Below, in pieces: positions 6,464 through 14,312 of a stretch of 44,445 nt of DNA; the first letter of the stretch is position 1, and every line of letters starts with the position of its first letter. Where the stretch lies: assembly GCA_002050365.1 (NCBI GenBank), contig MWYZ01000049.1, positions 1 through 44,445 of the forward strand, given 5' to 3'. Made by a program: the position numbers and the translations under genes. The notes beneath the pieces are model-generated. The model saw nothing but the letters and a program-made list of their open reading frames with translations, searched no databases and had not been told where the DNA came from. Source of the stretch: Acidobacteria bacterium 28-1. GTDB lineage: Bacteria; Acidobacteriota; Blastocatellia; Pyrinomonadales; Pyrinomonadaceae.

Positions 6464-7117
6464 TTACTGAACAGCTTCAAATCGTTCGCTGACTTTATCC
6501 CAATCAACGACGTTCCACCACGCTTTGAGATATTCGGGGCGGCGGTTGCGATACGTTACATAATAAGCGTGTTCCCAAACGTCGTTGCCTAAAATAGGCG
6601 TAACTTTTTGCATCAGCGGCGTGTCTTGATTCGGCATTGATTTGATTTCCAATTTTCCGTTGTTGGCAATTAGAAAAACCCAGCCCGAACCGAATTGCTT
6701 CACGCCCGCGTCGTTAAATTTCGTCTTGAAATCTTCAAACGAACCGAAATCGCGGTCAATCGCTTCCGCCAATGCGCCGCTCGGTTTGCCGTTTTCGTTT
6801 TTCTTCATAATCGTCCAAAACATCGAATGATTGGCGTGTCCGCCGCCGTTATTGCAAATGGCAGATTTGATTGCGTCAGGCAGCGAATCTACTTTCGCCA
6901 GCAATTCTTCAATCGTCAGATTTTGCAAATCTTCCTGGTCTTTGAGCGCGTCGTTCAATTTATCAACATATGCTTGATGATGTTTGTCGTGATGCAATTC
7001 CATCGTTTCCGCGTCAATAAATGGCGCGAGCGCGTCGAACGCGTAGCCGAGCGGCGGCAGTTCAAACGGATATGTCGCCGATTGGTTTTTGTTAGTAGTT
7101 GCAGTTTTCGTTTCCAT
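6464..7117 (-). CDS. sodA: Superoxide dismutase, Mn type
   Basis: A 217-residue cytosolic Fe/Mn-family enzyme that dismutates superoxide. The metal ligands are visible as His42 (MELHHDKHH), His97 (GGGHANHSMFW), Asp179 and His183 (DVWEHAYY). The glycine-rich GGGHANHSMFW and the glutamine in PNQDTPLM are typical of manganese enzymes. The start ATG at 7117 is preceded by AAAGGAG at good spacing. It has about 20 extra N-terminal residues (KTATTNKNQSATYPFE) compared with short cytosolic forms, but these are not a signal peptide. It is a single gene ending in a shared hairpin terminator. Confidence 0.96.
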   Translation of the reverse strand: METKTATTNKNQSATYPFELPPLGYAFDALAPFIDAETMELHHDKHHQAYVDKLNDALKDQEDLQNLTIEELLAKVDSLPDAIKSAICNNGGGHANHSMFWTIMKKNENGKPSGALAEAIDRDFGSFEDFKTKFNDAGVKQFGSGWVFLIANNGKLEIKSMPNQDTPLMQKVTPILGNDVWEHAYYVTYRNRRPEYLKAWWNVVDWDKVSERFEAVQ

Positions 7118-7243
7118 AAATAATTTTCTCCTTTATTGGTTGCCGCCGAAGCTAGCAAGTAAAATTCACTGTTTTCAATTATTAAAATACTTTGGGTTAG
7201 TCCTTCATTGTAACAAAATTAATTGGCAATTATCATTTTCGTT

Positions 7244-7287
7244 CGTGAATCGTGAATCGTTTTTCTTTTCTCGATTCACGATTTACG
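7244..7287. repeat. Heptamer-period inverted repeat (unit CGTGAAT)
   Basis: CGTGAATCGTGAATCG at 7244-7259 is two and a bit copies of a 7-base unit. After a 12-base T-rich loop it is followed by CGATTCACGATTTACG (7272-7287), the inverse complement with one mismatch. It lies in the 215-base gap between sodA and the ferredoxin gene, whose remainder holds nothing else recognised. Confidence 0.75.
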
Positions 7288-7301
7288 ACTTTAATTTGAC
7301 C

Positions 7302-7330
7302 GCCGACTGCTTTGTGCCAACTGCCAACTG
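7302..7330. repeat. Heptamer-period tandem repeat (unit CCAACTG)
   Basis: CCGACTG CTTTGTG CCAACTG CCAACTG follow each other in a 7-base register. It is a short member of the same repeat class as the element 15 bases before it and ends next to the ferredoxin stop codon. Confidence 0.55.
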
Positions 7331-7332
7331 TC

Positions 7333-7683
7333 CTACTCCGTCGGTCGTCCGCCCGCATCAATGCCTTCGACGCTCGCCTGGCGAATGACTTGAACGTGCA
7401 AATCGTCAATTAGGCGAACTTGACACGAAAGGCGCGTTCGTTCGCCTAAATCGGTTTTGGTGGCGAGAATTGCTCGTTCAGGCTCGCCGATCTCCCCGGG
7501 ATCGCCCGCTAAAACTTCGACGCGGCAAGTCGTGCATTTAGCGTTTCCGCCGCAGCGGTGCAAAATGTCAACACCGTTATCTTCTAAGGCTAAAACGAGT
7601 CTTCTGCCTTCTTCGGCTTCAAAAACAAGGCTGCCTTTTGCCGCTTCCGCAGTAATTTTAAATGTCTTTTTGATAGCTTCCAT
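7333..7683 (-). CDS. 2Fe-2S ferredoxin, plant/adrenodoxin-type fold
   Basis: 116 residues starting at ATG 7683, preceded by AGGAGAAATTACAGG. The four cluster ligands are C44, C50, C53 and C87 in CGGNAKCTTC...LSCQV, i.e. Cx5Cx2C...C, the standard pattern of [2Fe-2S] ferredoxins. It is an electron carrier for an unidentified partner and no oxygenase or reductase lies beside it. An upstream in-frame start would add 17 basic residues and is less likely because it has no Shine-Dalgarno. The segment GAGAAATTACAG is duplicated just before the start. Confidence 0.88.
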   Translation of the reverse strand: MEAIKKTFKITAEAAKGSLVFEAEEGRRLVLALEDNGVDILHRCGGNAKCTTCRVEVLAGDPGEIGEPERAILATKTDLGERTRLSCQVRLIDDLHVQVIRQASVEGIDAGGRPTE

Positions 7684-7759
7684 CCTGTAATTTCTCCTGT
7701 AATTTCTCTTGCGTTTTTGCTCTAACTTTGGCACAAATTATAGTAGATTTCTGGTTTGA

Positions 7760-8545
7760 TTATAAAATCGGAAACGCGGATTTATTTTCCTTCGGCGCTC
7801 CGTCGCCTTGATATAAAACCTTCTCCAAAAACAAGCCCGACGGCGGCGCGGTAAATTTGGCGGGAGCATTTGAATAATAATTTACGAGCCGCTCGAAACC
7901 TTCGATCGAAAGATTTCTGCACCCGACTTGCGCCAACATTCCGACGATTCTTCGCACCATTTTCCACAAAAAATGATTTGCGCCGATGCGGAAACAAATC
8001 AAATCGCCGTCGGTGAAAATTTCGGCGCGTTCGACTTTCACCAAAGTTGATTGCTTCGCTTCGTCGAGTTCGCAGAAGGAACGAAAATCTTTTTTGCCGA
8101 CGAGCAGTTCCGCCGCTTCCTGCATTGGTTTGACATCGAGATTGTCTTTTACCCACCACACGAAATTTTTCGCAAAAGCCGTGCGTCTGGTTGAGATTTG
8201 ATATAGATAAAAGCGCGAAATGGCATCGTGGCGGGCGTGGAAATTCTCGGCGGCATTCTTCACTTTAACGATGTTGATGTCGTGCGGCAGCAAATCATTG
8301 AAGCCGTCCTGAATCTGGCGCGGAGTGATGTTCGTCTGCAAATCGGAAACGCGAAGATGCGCGATTTGGGAGAGAGCGTGAACGCCCGCGTCGGTTCTGC
8401 CTGCGCCGCCGATTTCAACTCTGCCCGAAAATAGTTGATAAGCCGCCTTTTGCAGTTCGCCCTGCACAGTATTAGCGTTGTGCTGGATTTGCCAGCCGCG
8501 ATAGCGCGTGCCTTCGTATTCGATTTCAAGTTTCCAAGTGGGCAT
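7760..8545 (-). CDS. truA: tRNA pseudouridine(38-40) synthase
   Basis: A 261-residue enzyme that isomerises uridines 38-40 in the anticodon arm of many tRNAs. The catalytic Asp52 lies in GGAGRTDAGVHALSQ. The N-terminal WKLEIEYEGTRYRGWQIQ and the C-terminal NHFLWKMVRRIVGML are typical TruA blocks. The length is normal. It is 76 bases upstream of the ferredoxin gene on the same strand. The stretch behind its start is occupied by a heptamer-repeat hairpin rather than an evident promoter. Confidence 0.96.
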   Translation of the reverse strand: MPTWKLEIEYEGTRYRGWQIQHNANTVQGELQKAAYQLFSGRVEIGGAGRTDAGVHALSQIAHLRVSDLQTNITPRQIQDGFNDLLPHDINIVKVKNAAENFHARHDAISRFYLYQISTRRTAFAKNFVWWVKDNLDVKPMQEAAELLVGKKDFRSFCELDEAKQSTLVKVERAEIFTDGDLICFRIGANHFLWKMVRRIVGMLAQVGCRNLSIEGFERLVNYYSNAPAKFTAPPSGLFLEKVLYQGDGAPKENKSAFPIL

Positions 8546-8551
8546 TTCTTC

Positions 8552-8641
8552 AAAGGATAAAGGAGAAAGGCGAAAGGATAAAGGACAAACAAGGACTATT
8601 ATATTTTCTTATTCATCTTTTCGCCTTTCTCCTTTATCCTT
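8552..8641. repeat. Heptamer-period inverted repeat (unit AAAGGNN)
   Basis: AAAGGAT, AAAGGAG, AAAGGCG, AAAGGAT and AAAGGAC follow in strict 7-base steps from 8552 to 8586. Positions 8615-8641 are the inverse complement of 8553-8579, with one mismatch over 27 bases. A small AGCCTTT-AG-AAAGGCT hairpin follows at 8643-8658. The element fills the divergent gap between truA and the metallophosphoesterase gene. Confidence 0.8.
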
Positions 8642-8737
8642 CAGCCTTTAGAAAGGCTCTCGACTTTTTGCTTGCAAAAAAGTTACAATAATTTATCTTG
8701 CCAAAAAATTTCAGCTTGTAAAATTTGTGAAAGAGAA

Positions 8738-9598
8738 ATGAAGTTTACCGGAACACAAAAAGTAAGACTGTCTGAAAAAATATCTTCCGCCGCCCGTTCC
8801 GACACGCCGCTCCGTGATTTGGCGAGTAATTTTTCCCTTGTTGCTCGTTATGCTTTGGCGGAAGCGAATACCTTAACGACTGAAAAAATTAATATCACTT
8901 TAAAACGTCTGCCGAAAAATCTCGATGGTTTTCGGATTGTTCATCTGTCGGACATTCATCACAGCCCTTTCACAAGCCTCGAACATATTACTCGCGCCGT
9001 CGAAATTGCCAACTCTTTAGAGCCTGATATGTTTGTTTTAACGGGCGATTTTGTGTCGCACGAGAGCAAGTATATCGCGCCGATGGCGAAAGTGATGGGG
9101 ACTCTAAAATCGGAGTTCGGAACTTTTGCGTGTTTGGGAAATCATGACCATTGGACGGACGCGAAACTCGTGACGAACTATTTGCGCGGCGAAAACATCA
9201 CGGTTTTAATCAACGAAGGTTTTCGATTCGTGGAGCGTGGCGCATCGTTTTGGTTGTGCGGCGTGGACGATTATATGGTCGGGCAAACCGATTTGCGCTC
9301 TGCTCTGCGCGGCTCGTTTCCCGATGAGATGAAAATACTTCTGGCGCATAATCCGAAAATTCTCTATCGCGCCGCCCGCGCTTCGGTTGATTTAATGCTC
9401 AGCGGACACACGCACGGCGGACAAGTGAAAATTCGTAACGAAGAAAAAAGAATTCTGCCGCGCCGAAAATTTGCGAGCGGTTTGTACCGGCGCAAAGGCA
9501 CGCAAGTCTACATCACGCGCGGCATCGGCACAGTCGTTTTGCCCGTGCGCTTCGGCTGTCCGCCAGAAGTATCATTGATTGAATTGCATTCAATTTGA
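8738..9598 (+). CDS. Metallophosphoesterase (YaeI/YkuE-like)
   Basis: 286 residues from ATG 8738, preceded by AAAGAGA. An upstream in-frame ATG at 8672 is possible but adds unlikely sequence. All calcineurin-type motifs are present: HLSDIHHS (DxH), LTGDFVSH (GD), LGNHDHW (GNHD), and SGHTHGGQVK (GHxH). The order and the GHTHGGQ ending match the YaeI/YkuE family of phosphodiesterases, some of which act on lipid headgroups such as UDP-diacylglucosamine. Family members often have an N-terminal membrane anchor. Here there is only a polar N-terminus of about 60 residues, so it may be peripheral. It precedes pgsA, a phospholipid gene, 166 bases downstream. Confidence 0.88.
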   Translation: MKFTGTQKVRLSEKISSAARSDTPLRDLASNFSLVARYALAEANTLTTEKINITLKRLPKNLDGFRIVHLSDIHHSPFTSLEHITRAVEIANSLEPDMFVLTGDFVSHESKYIAPMAKVMGTLKSEFGTFACLGNHDHWTDAKLVTNYLRGENITVLINEGFRFVERGASFWLCGVDDYMVGQTDLRSALRGSFPDEMKILLAHNPKILYRAARASVDLMLSGHTHGGQVKIRNEEKRILPRRKFASGLYRRKGTQVYITRGIGTVVLPVRFGCPPEVSLIELHSI

Positions 9599-9761
9599 TT
9601 TTGGATTTTAGATTTTGGATTTTGGATTTTGCATAGTAGAAGAAAAACGAACGCTGGTTAATGAAATTAGTTAGATTTGATAAAAATTATCAAATTTCTC
9701 AATCTTCTTAAAAGCTAATATATTTTTTCAATCCAAAATCCAAAATCTAAAATCCAAAATC
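9597..9761. repeat. Heptamer-period inverted repeat (unit GATTTTG), arms flanking a 100-base spacer
   Basis: Five units (GATTTTG, GATTTTA, GATTTTG x3) run from 9597 to 9631, starting inside the stop codon of the preceding gene. The inverse complement, CAAAATC x2, TAAAATC, CAAAATC, runs from 9734 to 9761. The variant unit is in the matching place, so the arms pair over about 30 bases. The right arm ends three bases before the pgsA start codon. Confidence 0.85.
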
Positions 9762-9764
9762 GAA

Positions 9765-10349
9765 ATGTCTTCAAACGTCATCACTGTTCCAAATCTGCTC
9801 ACATTGCTGCGAATGGCTCTCATTCCCGTTTTCGCCATCCTGCTTTTTTATAATCAATTTAGCTGGGCTTTATTCGTTTTCTTTTTCGCTGGTGTTTCCG
9901 ACGGAGTTGACGGATTCGTCGCCCGTCGTTTCAATCAACAATCCGAACTCGGCACAATTCTCGACCCGATTGCCGATAAACTCTTAATGACGACGGCTTT
10001 TATAATTTTAACTCTGCCGGGCATTTTCCCGACCGAACCGCACTTGCGCCATTTGCCCGTGCCGTTCTGGGTAACAGCCGCCGTTATCGGGCGCGATATT
10101 TTAATTATCGTCGTCGCGGGCGCAATTTTTGTCATTACCAATTTTCGCGGTTTTCAACCGTCGTGGCTCGGAAAAGCAAGTACCGTCATTCAAATCTTCG
10201 CCGTCGGACTCGTTCTCGTCGCCGCGATTTTTCCCGCCCTCGGTGGTTTTTATTTACCCACCGTTTATACAACCGTTTTTGCCTTCGCCCTTTTTTCAGG
10301 TGTGCATTATATATATTACGTCGCAAAGTTAATGAAAGAAGAAGATTAA
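9765..10349 (+). CDS. pgsA: CDP-diacylglycerol-glycerol-3-phosphate 3-phosphatidyltransferase
   Basis: A 194-residue polytopic inner-membrane enzyme that makes phosphatidylglycerophosphate, the committed step to phosphatidylglycerol and cardiolipin. The CDP-alcohol phosphotransferase motif DGx2ARx8Gx3Dx3D is perfect, beginning at DGFVARR and ending at LDPIADK (residues about 49-71). Four or more hydrophobic segments surround it. ATG 9765 lies three bases after a heptamer repeat array and no Shine-Dalgarno is visible. The true start may be less efficient or the array may have displaced an older leader. A related phosphatidyltransferase specificity is possible, but the order of segments favours PgsA. 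Confidence 0.92.
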   Translation: MSSNVITVPNLLTLLRMALIPVFAILLFYNQFSWALFVFFFAGVSDGVDGFVARRFNQQSELGTILDPIADKLLMTTAFIILTLPGIFPTEPHLRHLPVPFWVTAAVIGRDILIIVVAGAIFVITNFRGFQPSWLGKASTVIQIFAVGLVLVAAIFPALGGFYLPTVYTTVFAFALFSGVHYIYYVAKLMKEED

Positions 10350-10400
10350 AATATAGATTTGAGGTAATAAGATACATCTTATCTTTGCTTACTCATTAAA

Positions 10401-10421
10401 CTTGACAAAGATACACTCAAG
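10401..10421 (+). promoter_or_regulatory. HAIR-like operator for HspR
   Basis: CTTGACA at 10401-10407, seven bases, and ACTCAAG at 10415-10421 match the HspR-associated inverted repeat CTTGAGT-N7-ACTCAAG. The right half is perfect and the left half differs in its last two bases. The left half contains the -35 hexamer, so bound repressor would block RNA polymerase. A matching HspR-type gene ends the cluster at 14313-14711. Confidence 0.75.
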
Positions 10422-10430
10422 TCTCATAAT
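10402..10430 (+). promoter_or_regulatory. dnaK: Sigma-70-type promoter of the dnaK cluster
   Basis: TTGACA at 10402-10407, a 17-base spacer and CATAAT at 10425-10430 form a strong housekeeping promoter, giving an approximately 70-base leader before dnaK. It overlaps the HAIR-like operator. No CIRCE element (TTAGCACTC-N9-GAGTGCTAA) is present. Confidence 0.75.
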
Positions 10431-10507
10431 TAGTTTTGGCTCAAGCAAGCCGAAAGTTTTTCTTTTTACAAGTTAAAGCGTAAGAATTATTTTATTGGAG
10501 ATTTAAG

Positions 10508-12445
10508 ATGAGCAAAATTATAGGAATAGATTTAGGAACGACAAATTCAGTAGTCGCCGTTATGGAAGGCGGCGAGCCGATTGTAATAACAAATTCGGAA
10601 GGCGGACGCACGACTCCTTCGGTAGTTGCATTCACAAAAGATGGAAATCGCTTAGTCGGGCAGGTTGCCAAACGTCAAGCGGTAACAAATCCCGAAAACA
10701 CACTTTATTCGATTAAACGATTTATGGGTCGCCGCTTTGAAGAAGTTGGTGGCGAAATCAAGCAAGTTCCGTATAAAGTGGAGAAAGCCGGTAATGGCGA
10801 CGTACGGATTAACGCTGACGGCAAGCATTTCAGCCCGCCGGAAATCGCGGCAATGGTTCTGCAAAAATTGAAGCAGTCCGCCGAAGATTATCTTGGACAA
10901 AAAGTAACCCAAGCGGTTATCACCGTTCCGGCGTATTTTAACGACGCGCAACGCCAAGCGACGAAAGATGCGGGCAAAATCGCCGGTCTCGAAGTGATGC
11001 GAATCGTCAATGAACCGACAGCGGCGGCGCTAGCTTACGGCTTGGATAAAAAGAAGGAAGAAACGATTGCCGTTTTTGACTTCGGCGGCGGGACTTTTGA
11101 TATCTCCGTTCTTGAAGTCGGCGAAGGTGTCGTTGAAGTAAAATCTACGAACGGCGATACGCATCTCGGCGGCGACGACGTAGATGAAGAATTGATTAAG
11201 TGGATCGTTGACGAATTCAAAAAAGACCAAGGCATTGATTTGACCAACGACAAAATGGCTTTGCAGCGTCTGAAAGAATCGGCGGAAAAAGCGAAAGTCG
11301 AATTGTCGAGCGCGATGGAAACCGAAATCAACTTGCCGTTTATTACGGCAGACGCTTCTGGTCCGAAACATTTGGTAATGAAATTGACACGCTCGAAATT
11401 TGAGCAGTTAGTTGAACCAATTTTGAAAAAGTTGATGCCGCCCGTTGAGAAAGCCATCAAAGACGCCGGACTTGAGCCTAAAAACATTGATGAAATCGTG
11501 CTGGTCGGCGGTTCGACGCGCATTCCGAAAGTTCAGGAAATGGTCAAAGAATTCTTTGGCAAGGAGCCAAATAAATCGGTCAATCCGGACGAAGTCGTGG
11601 CAATCGGAGCAGCTGTCCAAGCGAGCGTTTTGTCGGGCGAAAAAACCGATATTCTCCTTCTCGACGTTACGCCTCTAACTTTGGGAATCGAAACTTTGGG
11701 CGGCGTGATGACGCAGATGATTCAGCGCAATACGACAATTCCGACACGCAAATCGGAAATATTTTCGACCGCTTCCGACAATCAAACGTCGGTTGAAGTT
11801 CACGTTATGCAGGGCGAACGTCCGATGGCGGGCGACAATAAAACGCTCGGCAAGTTCCATCTCGTTGGCATTCCGCCAGCGCCGCGCGGCGTTCCGCAGG
11901 TTGAAGTTACATTCGATATTGATGCAAACGGTATCGTCAACGTTTCGGCAAAAGATGTCGGCACGGGACGCGAGCAGAAAATCACGATTACGGCTTCGTC
12001 GGGATTGTCGAAAGAAGAAATTGATAAGATGATGAAGGATGCTGAATCGCACGCGGGCGAAGATGAAAAGAAGAAAGCCGAAATCGAAGCAAGAAACCGT
12101 CTCGACGGGCTTGTTTATTCGGTTGAAAAAACTTTTAACGAAAACAAAGACAAACTTGATTCAACTGCTTCGAGCGAACTCGAAACCGCTATTTCTGAAG
12201 CGAAAACCGCTTTGAACGGCGCGGACGCGGACGCAATGAACAGCGCATTTGAACGTCTGCAAACTGCTTCGCATAAACTCGCGGAAGTTCTTTACAGTCA
12301 AGCGGGCGCAGATGACAGCAGCGCCACGACGGAAGAACAAGCGTCTTCGGCGAGCGCGGGAAGCGACACTACAGCTTCGACGACGAGCGGTGACGACAAC
12401 GTTATTGATGCCGAGTACGTTGATGTTGACGACGATAAGAAGTAG
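10508..12445 (+). CDS. dnaK: Chaperone DnaK (Hsp70)
   Basis: A 645-residue ATP-dependent chaperone. The N-terminal signature [18 protein letters not shown], the phosphate loops ([29 protein letters not shown]) and the interdomain linker [19 protein letters not shown] are intact. The substrate domain and the acidic tail end in [12 protein letters not shown], the usual EEVD-like bacterial tail. ATG 10508 follows GGAG at 7 bases. It is the first gene of a cluster with dnaJ and hspR, with no grpE between them. A HAIR-like operator lies over its promoter. A hairpin follows the stop codon before the inserted toxin-antitoxin pair. Confidence 0.98.
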   Translation: MSKIIGIDLGTTNSVVAVMEGGEPIVITNSEGGRTTPSVVAFTKDGNRLVGQVAKRQAVTNPENTLYSIKRFMGRRFEEVGGEIKQVPYKVEKAGNGDVRINADGKHFSPPEIAAMVLQKLKQSAEDYLGQKVTQAVITVPAYFNDAQRQATKDAGKIAGLEVMRIVNEPTAAALAYGLDKKKEETIAVFDFGGGTFDISVLEVGEGVVEVKSTNGDTHLGGDDVDEELIKWIVDEFKKDQGIDLTNDKMALQRLKESAEKAKVELSSAMETEINLPFITADASGPKHLVMKLTRSKFEQLVEPILKKLMPPVEKAIKDAGLEPKNIDEIVLVGGSTRIPKVQEMVKEFFGKEPNKSVNPDEVVAIGAAVQASVLSGEKTDILLLDVTPLTLGIETLGGVMTQMIQRNTTIPTRKSEIFSTASDNQTSVEVHVMQGERPMAGDNKTLGKFHLVGIPPAPRGVPQVEVTFDIDANGIVNVSAKDVGTGREQKITITASSGLSKEEIDKMMKDAESHAGEDEKKKAEIEARNRLDGLVYSVEKTFNENKDKLDSTASSELETAISEAKTALNGADADAMNSAFERLQTASHKLAEVLYSQAGADDSSATTEEQASSASAGSDTTASTTSGDDNVIDAEYVDVDDDKK

Positions 12446-12459
12446 TCGGACTATAAATG

Positions 12460-12490
12460 ATGAGCGGTGAATAAAATCGCCGCTCATTTC
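12460..12490 (+). terminator. Hairpin after dnaK (terminator or processing site)
   Basis: ATGAGCGGTGA (12460-12470) pairs with TCGCCGCTCAT (12477-12487), 11 base pairs with one G-U around an ATAAAA loop, followed by only three T residues. The short T-run suggests partial termination or RNA processing that lowers expression of the genes after dnaK. Confidence 0.55.
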
Positions 12491-12496
12491 AAAATT

Positions 12497-12736
12497 ATGC
12501 AAGTTGTTCAAATCGAAATTGATGAAAAAACTTTAGCGGAAGTTGATGAAGCAATAGAAATTTTGCGGGAAAATCGTCAGGATGTTTTCCGCGAAGCGTT
12601 TCGTGAATTGGCAAAAAGAAAAAAAAAAGAAGCTGAAGTAGCGCGTCAGTATGCTGAAGCCTATCGCAAAAATCCCGTTCAACCCGGTGAATTTGAGATT
12701 GAGGAAGAACAACTAATTGAAGTTTGGAAAGATTGA
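12497..12736 (+). CDS. MazE-like antitoxin
   Basis: 79 residues from ATG 12497. A GTG at 12467 lies inside the hairpin and is less likely. The N-terminal half (VVQIEIDEKTLAEVDEAIEILRENRQDVFREAFRELAKR) is a ribbon-helix-helix-type DNA-binding domain. The second half is charged, with an acidic tail ending in EFEIEEEQLIEVWKD, as in antitoxins that wrap around MazF/PemK toxins. Its TGA overlaps the toxin ATG (TGATG), so the two are coupled. No good Shine-Dalgarno is seen. It sits between dnaK and dnaJ, which normally adjoin, suggesting insertion of the pair into the heat-shock cluster. Confidence 0.75.
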   Translation: MQVVQIEIDEKTLAEVDEAIEILRENRQDVFREAFRELAKRKKKEAEVARQYAEAYRKNPVQPGEFEIEEEQLIEVWKD

Positions 12737-13053
12737 TGAATCGCGGCGATATTTATCGGCACAAGTTCAAAGAACCTGACAAGACTCGTCCCGTCTTGAT
12801 TTTGACTCGCAACGAAGCAATTCCCGAACTAAATGCAGTAACTGTTATCCCGACTACAACAACGATTCGGGATGTTTTATCGCAAGTTATTTTAACCGAA
12901 GACGACGGAGTGGAAGAGAATTGTGTCTTAAATTTGGACTGGATTCAAACCGTTCCGAAAAACAAATTAGGTTCATATGTTACGCATCTTTCTGACGAAA
13001 GAATGCAGGAAGTTTTTGAAGCGATTAAGTTCGCCTTTGGATTTGATAAGTAA
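12736..13053 (+). CDS. MazF/PemK-type toxin (endoribonuclease)
   Basis: 105 residues. The N-terminal MNRGDIYRHKFKEPDKTRPVLIL is the PemK/MazF hallmark: a GDIY or GDV start followed by KTRPVLIL with a conserved Arg-Pro. The central VTVIPTTTTIRDVLSQVIL and the C-terminal NLDWIQTVPKNKLGSYVTHLS match the family barrel. Such toxins cut mRNA at short motifs and arrest growth unless bound by the antitoxin. ATG 12736 overlaps the antitoxin stop. dnaJ starts 10 bases after the toxin stop, so dnaJ and hspR may be expressed together with the toxin. Cleavage specificity cannot be inferred. Confidence 0.88.
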   Translation: MNRGDIYRHKFKEPDKTRPVLILTRNEAIPELNAVTVIPTTTTIRDVLSQVILTEDDGVEENCVLNLDWIQTVPKNKLGSYVTHLSDERMQEVFEAIKFAFGFDK

Positions 13054-13062
13054 ACTTCAAGA

Positions 13063-14235
13063 ATGGCAAAAAAAGATTATTACCAAATTCTCGGCGTAAA
13101 AAAAGATGCGAAAGCGGACGATATAAAAAAATCGTATCGCAAATTAGCGCGAAAGCATCACCCGGACGTAAATCCGAACGATAAAGCCGCCGAAGATAAA
13201 TTCAAAGAAATTCAAGAAGCCTACGACATTCTTTCAGACGAGAAAAAGCGTAAGGTTTTTGATCGTTTCGGCTATTATGCCGATAACCTCGACGTAAATT
13301 CACCGTATGGTGCGGGCGCAAGCGCTACGGGCGGCGGCGCGTCGAATTTCGATTTCTCAGGTTTTAATTTCGAGCCGGGCGGAAGCGGCAGCTCTTCATC
13401 GAGTTTTCGAGATATTTTTTCAGACCTTTTCGGCGGAAGCGGCGGCGGTAGCAGAACAGCCCGCGAACCTGAGCCGCCACGCGCGATGCCGAAAAAAGGA
13501 AAAGATATAGAAATTCCGCTAGCTTTGAGCTTTGAAGAATCGGTAACGGGTTTGACAACTAATATCACCGTCAATCGGAGTGAACAATGCTCGCGCTGTC
13601 AAGGTGCGGGCGATACGGGCGGCGCAATCGTAACCTGCCCGACTTGCAAAGGCACGGGACAAGTCCAGCGCCAAGGTGGACGCTTGCAATTTGCCCAAAC
13701 CTGCCCGGATTGTGAAGGCACTGGTCGCCGCCGCGAACCGTGTTCCGTGTGTCACGGCAAAGGCGTTACGCCGAAAACCGAGCAAGTCAAGGTGCGTATT
13801 CCGGCAGGCGTTGACACGGGTTCGCGCGTGCGTATTCCGAAAAAAGGCGGCGGCGGACGACTCGGCGCAGAACCGGGCGATTTGTTTATTATTACCAATG
13901 TCGGCAAGCATAAATTTTTTACGCGCAAAGGCGATAATATTTATGTAACCGTACCGATTACTGTGCCGGAAGCCGCGTTGGGAGCGAAAATTGAAGTGCC
14001 GACCGTCGAAGGTAAAGCGCAATTGAAAATTCCGGCGGGAACTGAATCGGGACAGAAATTTCGCCTCCGTGAACGCGGTTTTCCTTCTTTAAGAAATCCG
14101 AGTTTGCGCGGCGACCAATTTATCGAAGTGCAGATAGCTCTGCCGCGGGTTATCAGCGAAGAGACAAAAGATATTTTACGTTCGTTTGAAAAAGCAAACG
14201 CAGAAAATCCGCGGCGTGCGATGGGATTAGAATAG
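13063..14235 (+). CDS. dnaJ: Chaperone DnaJ (Hsp40)
   Basis: A 390-residue co-chaperone that stimulates the DnaK ATPase. The J domain (1-70) has HPD at 33-35 (KHHPDV). A glycine/phenylalanine/serine-rich linker follows to about residue 145. Four zinc-binding repeats are complete: CSRCQGAG, CPTCKGTG, CPDCEGTG and CSVCHGKG. The C-terminal substrate-binding domains include VRIPAGVDTGSRVRIPKKGGGG. The length is normal. It starts 10 bases after the toxin gene and is followed by a heptamer repeat, then hspR. Confidence 0.97.
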   Translation: MAKKDYYQILGVKKDAKADDIKKSYRKLARKHHPDVNPNDKAAEDKFKEIQEAYDILSDEKKRKVFDRFGYYADNLDVNSPYGAGASATGGGASNFDFSGFNFEPGGSGSSSSSFRDIFSDLFGGSGGGSRTAREPEPPRAMPKKGKDIEIPLALSFEESVTGLTTNITVNRSEQCSRCQGAGDTGGAIVTCPTCKGTGQVQRQGGRLQFAQTCPDCEGTGRRREPCSVCHGKGVTPKTEQVKVRIPAGVDTGSRVRIPKKGGGGRLGAEPGDLFIITNVGKHKFFTRKGDNIYVTVPITVPEAALGAKIEVPTVEGKAQLKIPAGTESGQKFRLRERGFPSLRNPSLRGDQFIEVQIALPRVISEETKDILRSFEKANAENPRRAMGLE

Positions 14236-14310
14236 TTGTCGGTGGTCAGTAGTCGGTTGTCAGAAAGATTTCTTCAACTGACCACTGACCACTGACCACT
14301 GACCACTGAC
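14236..14310. repeat. Heptamer-period inverted repeat (unit CTGACCA)
   Basis: The left arm, 14236-14263, holds degenerate units GGTCAGT, AGTCGGT and TGTCAG. The right arm, 14275-14310, holds four perfect CTGACCA units plus CTGAC. The arms are inverse complements in register. The right arm ends two bases before the hspR ATG, so no Shine-Dalgarno fits between them. Confidence 0.85.
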
Positions 14311-14312
14311 TT

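Noticed and set aside
10380..10507. CIRCE/HrcA site before dnaK
   Set aside because: No TTAGCACTC-N9-GAGTGCTAA; the inverted repeat present fits HAIR instead.
14278..14310. Regular repeat suggestive of a CRISPR array
   Set aside because: Units are 7 bases without spacers and no cas genes are present; it belongs to the heptamer arrays.
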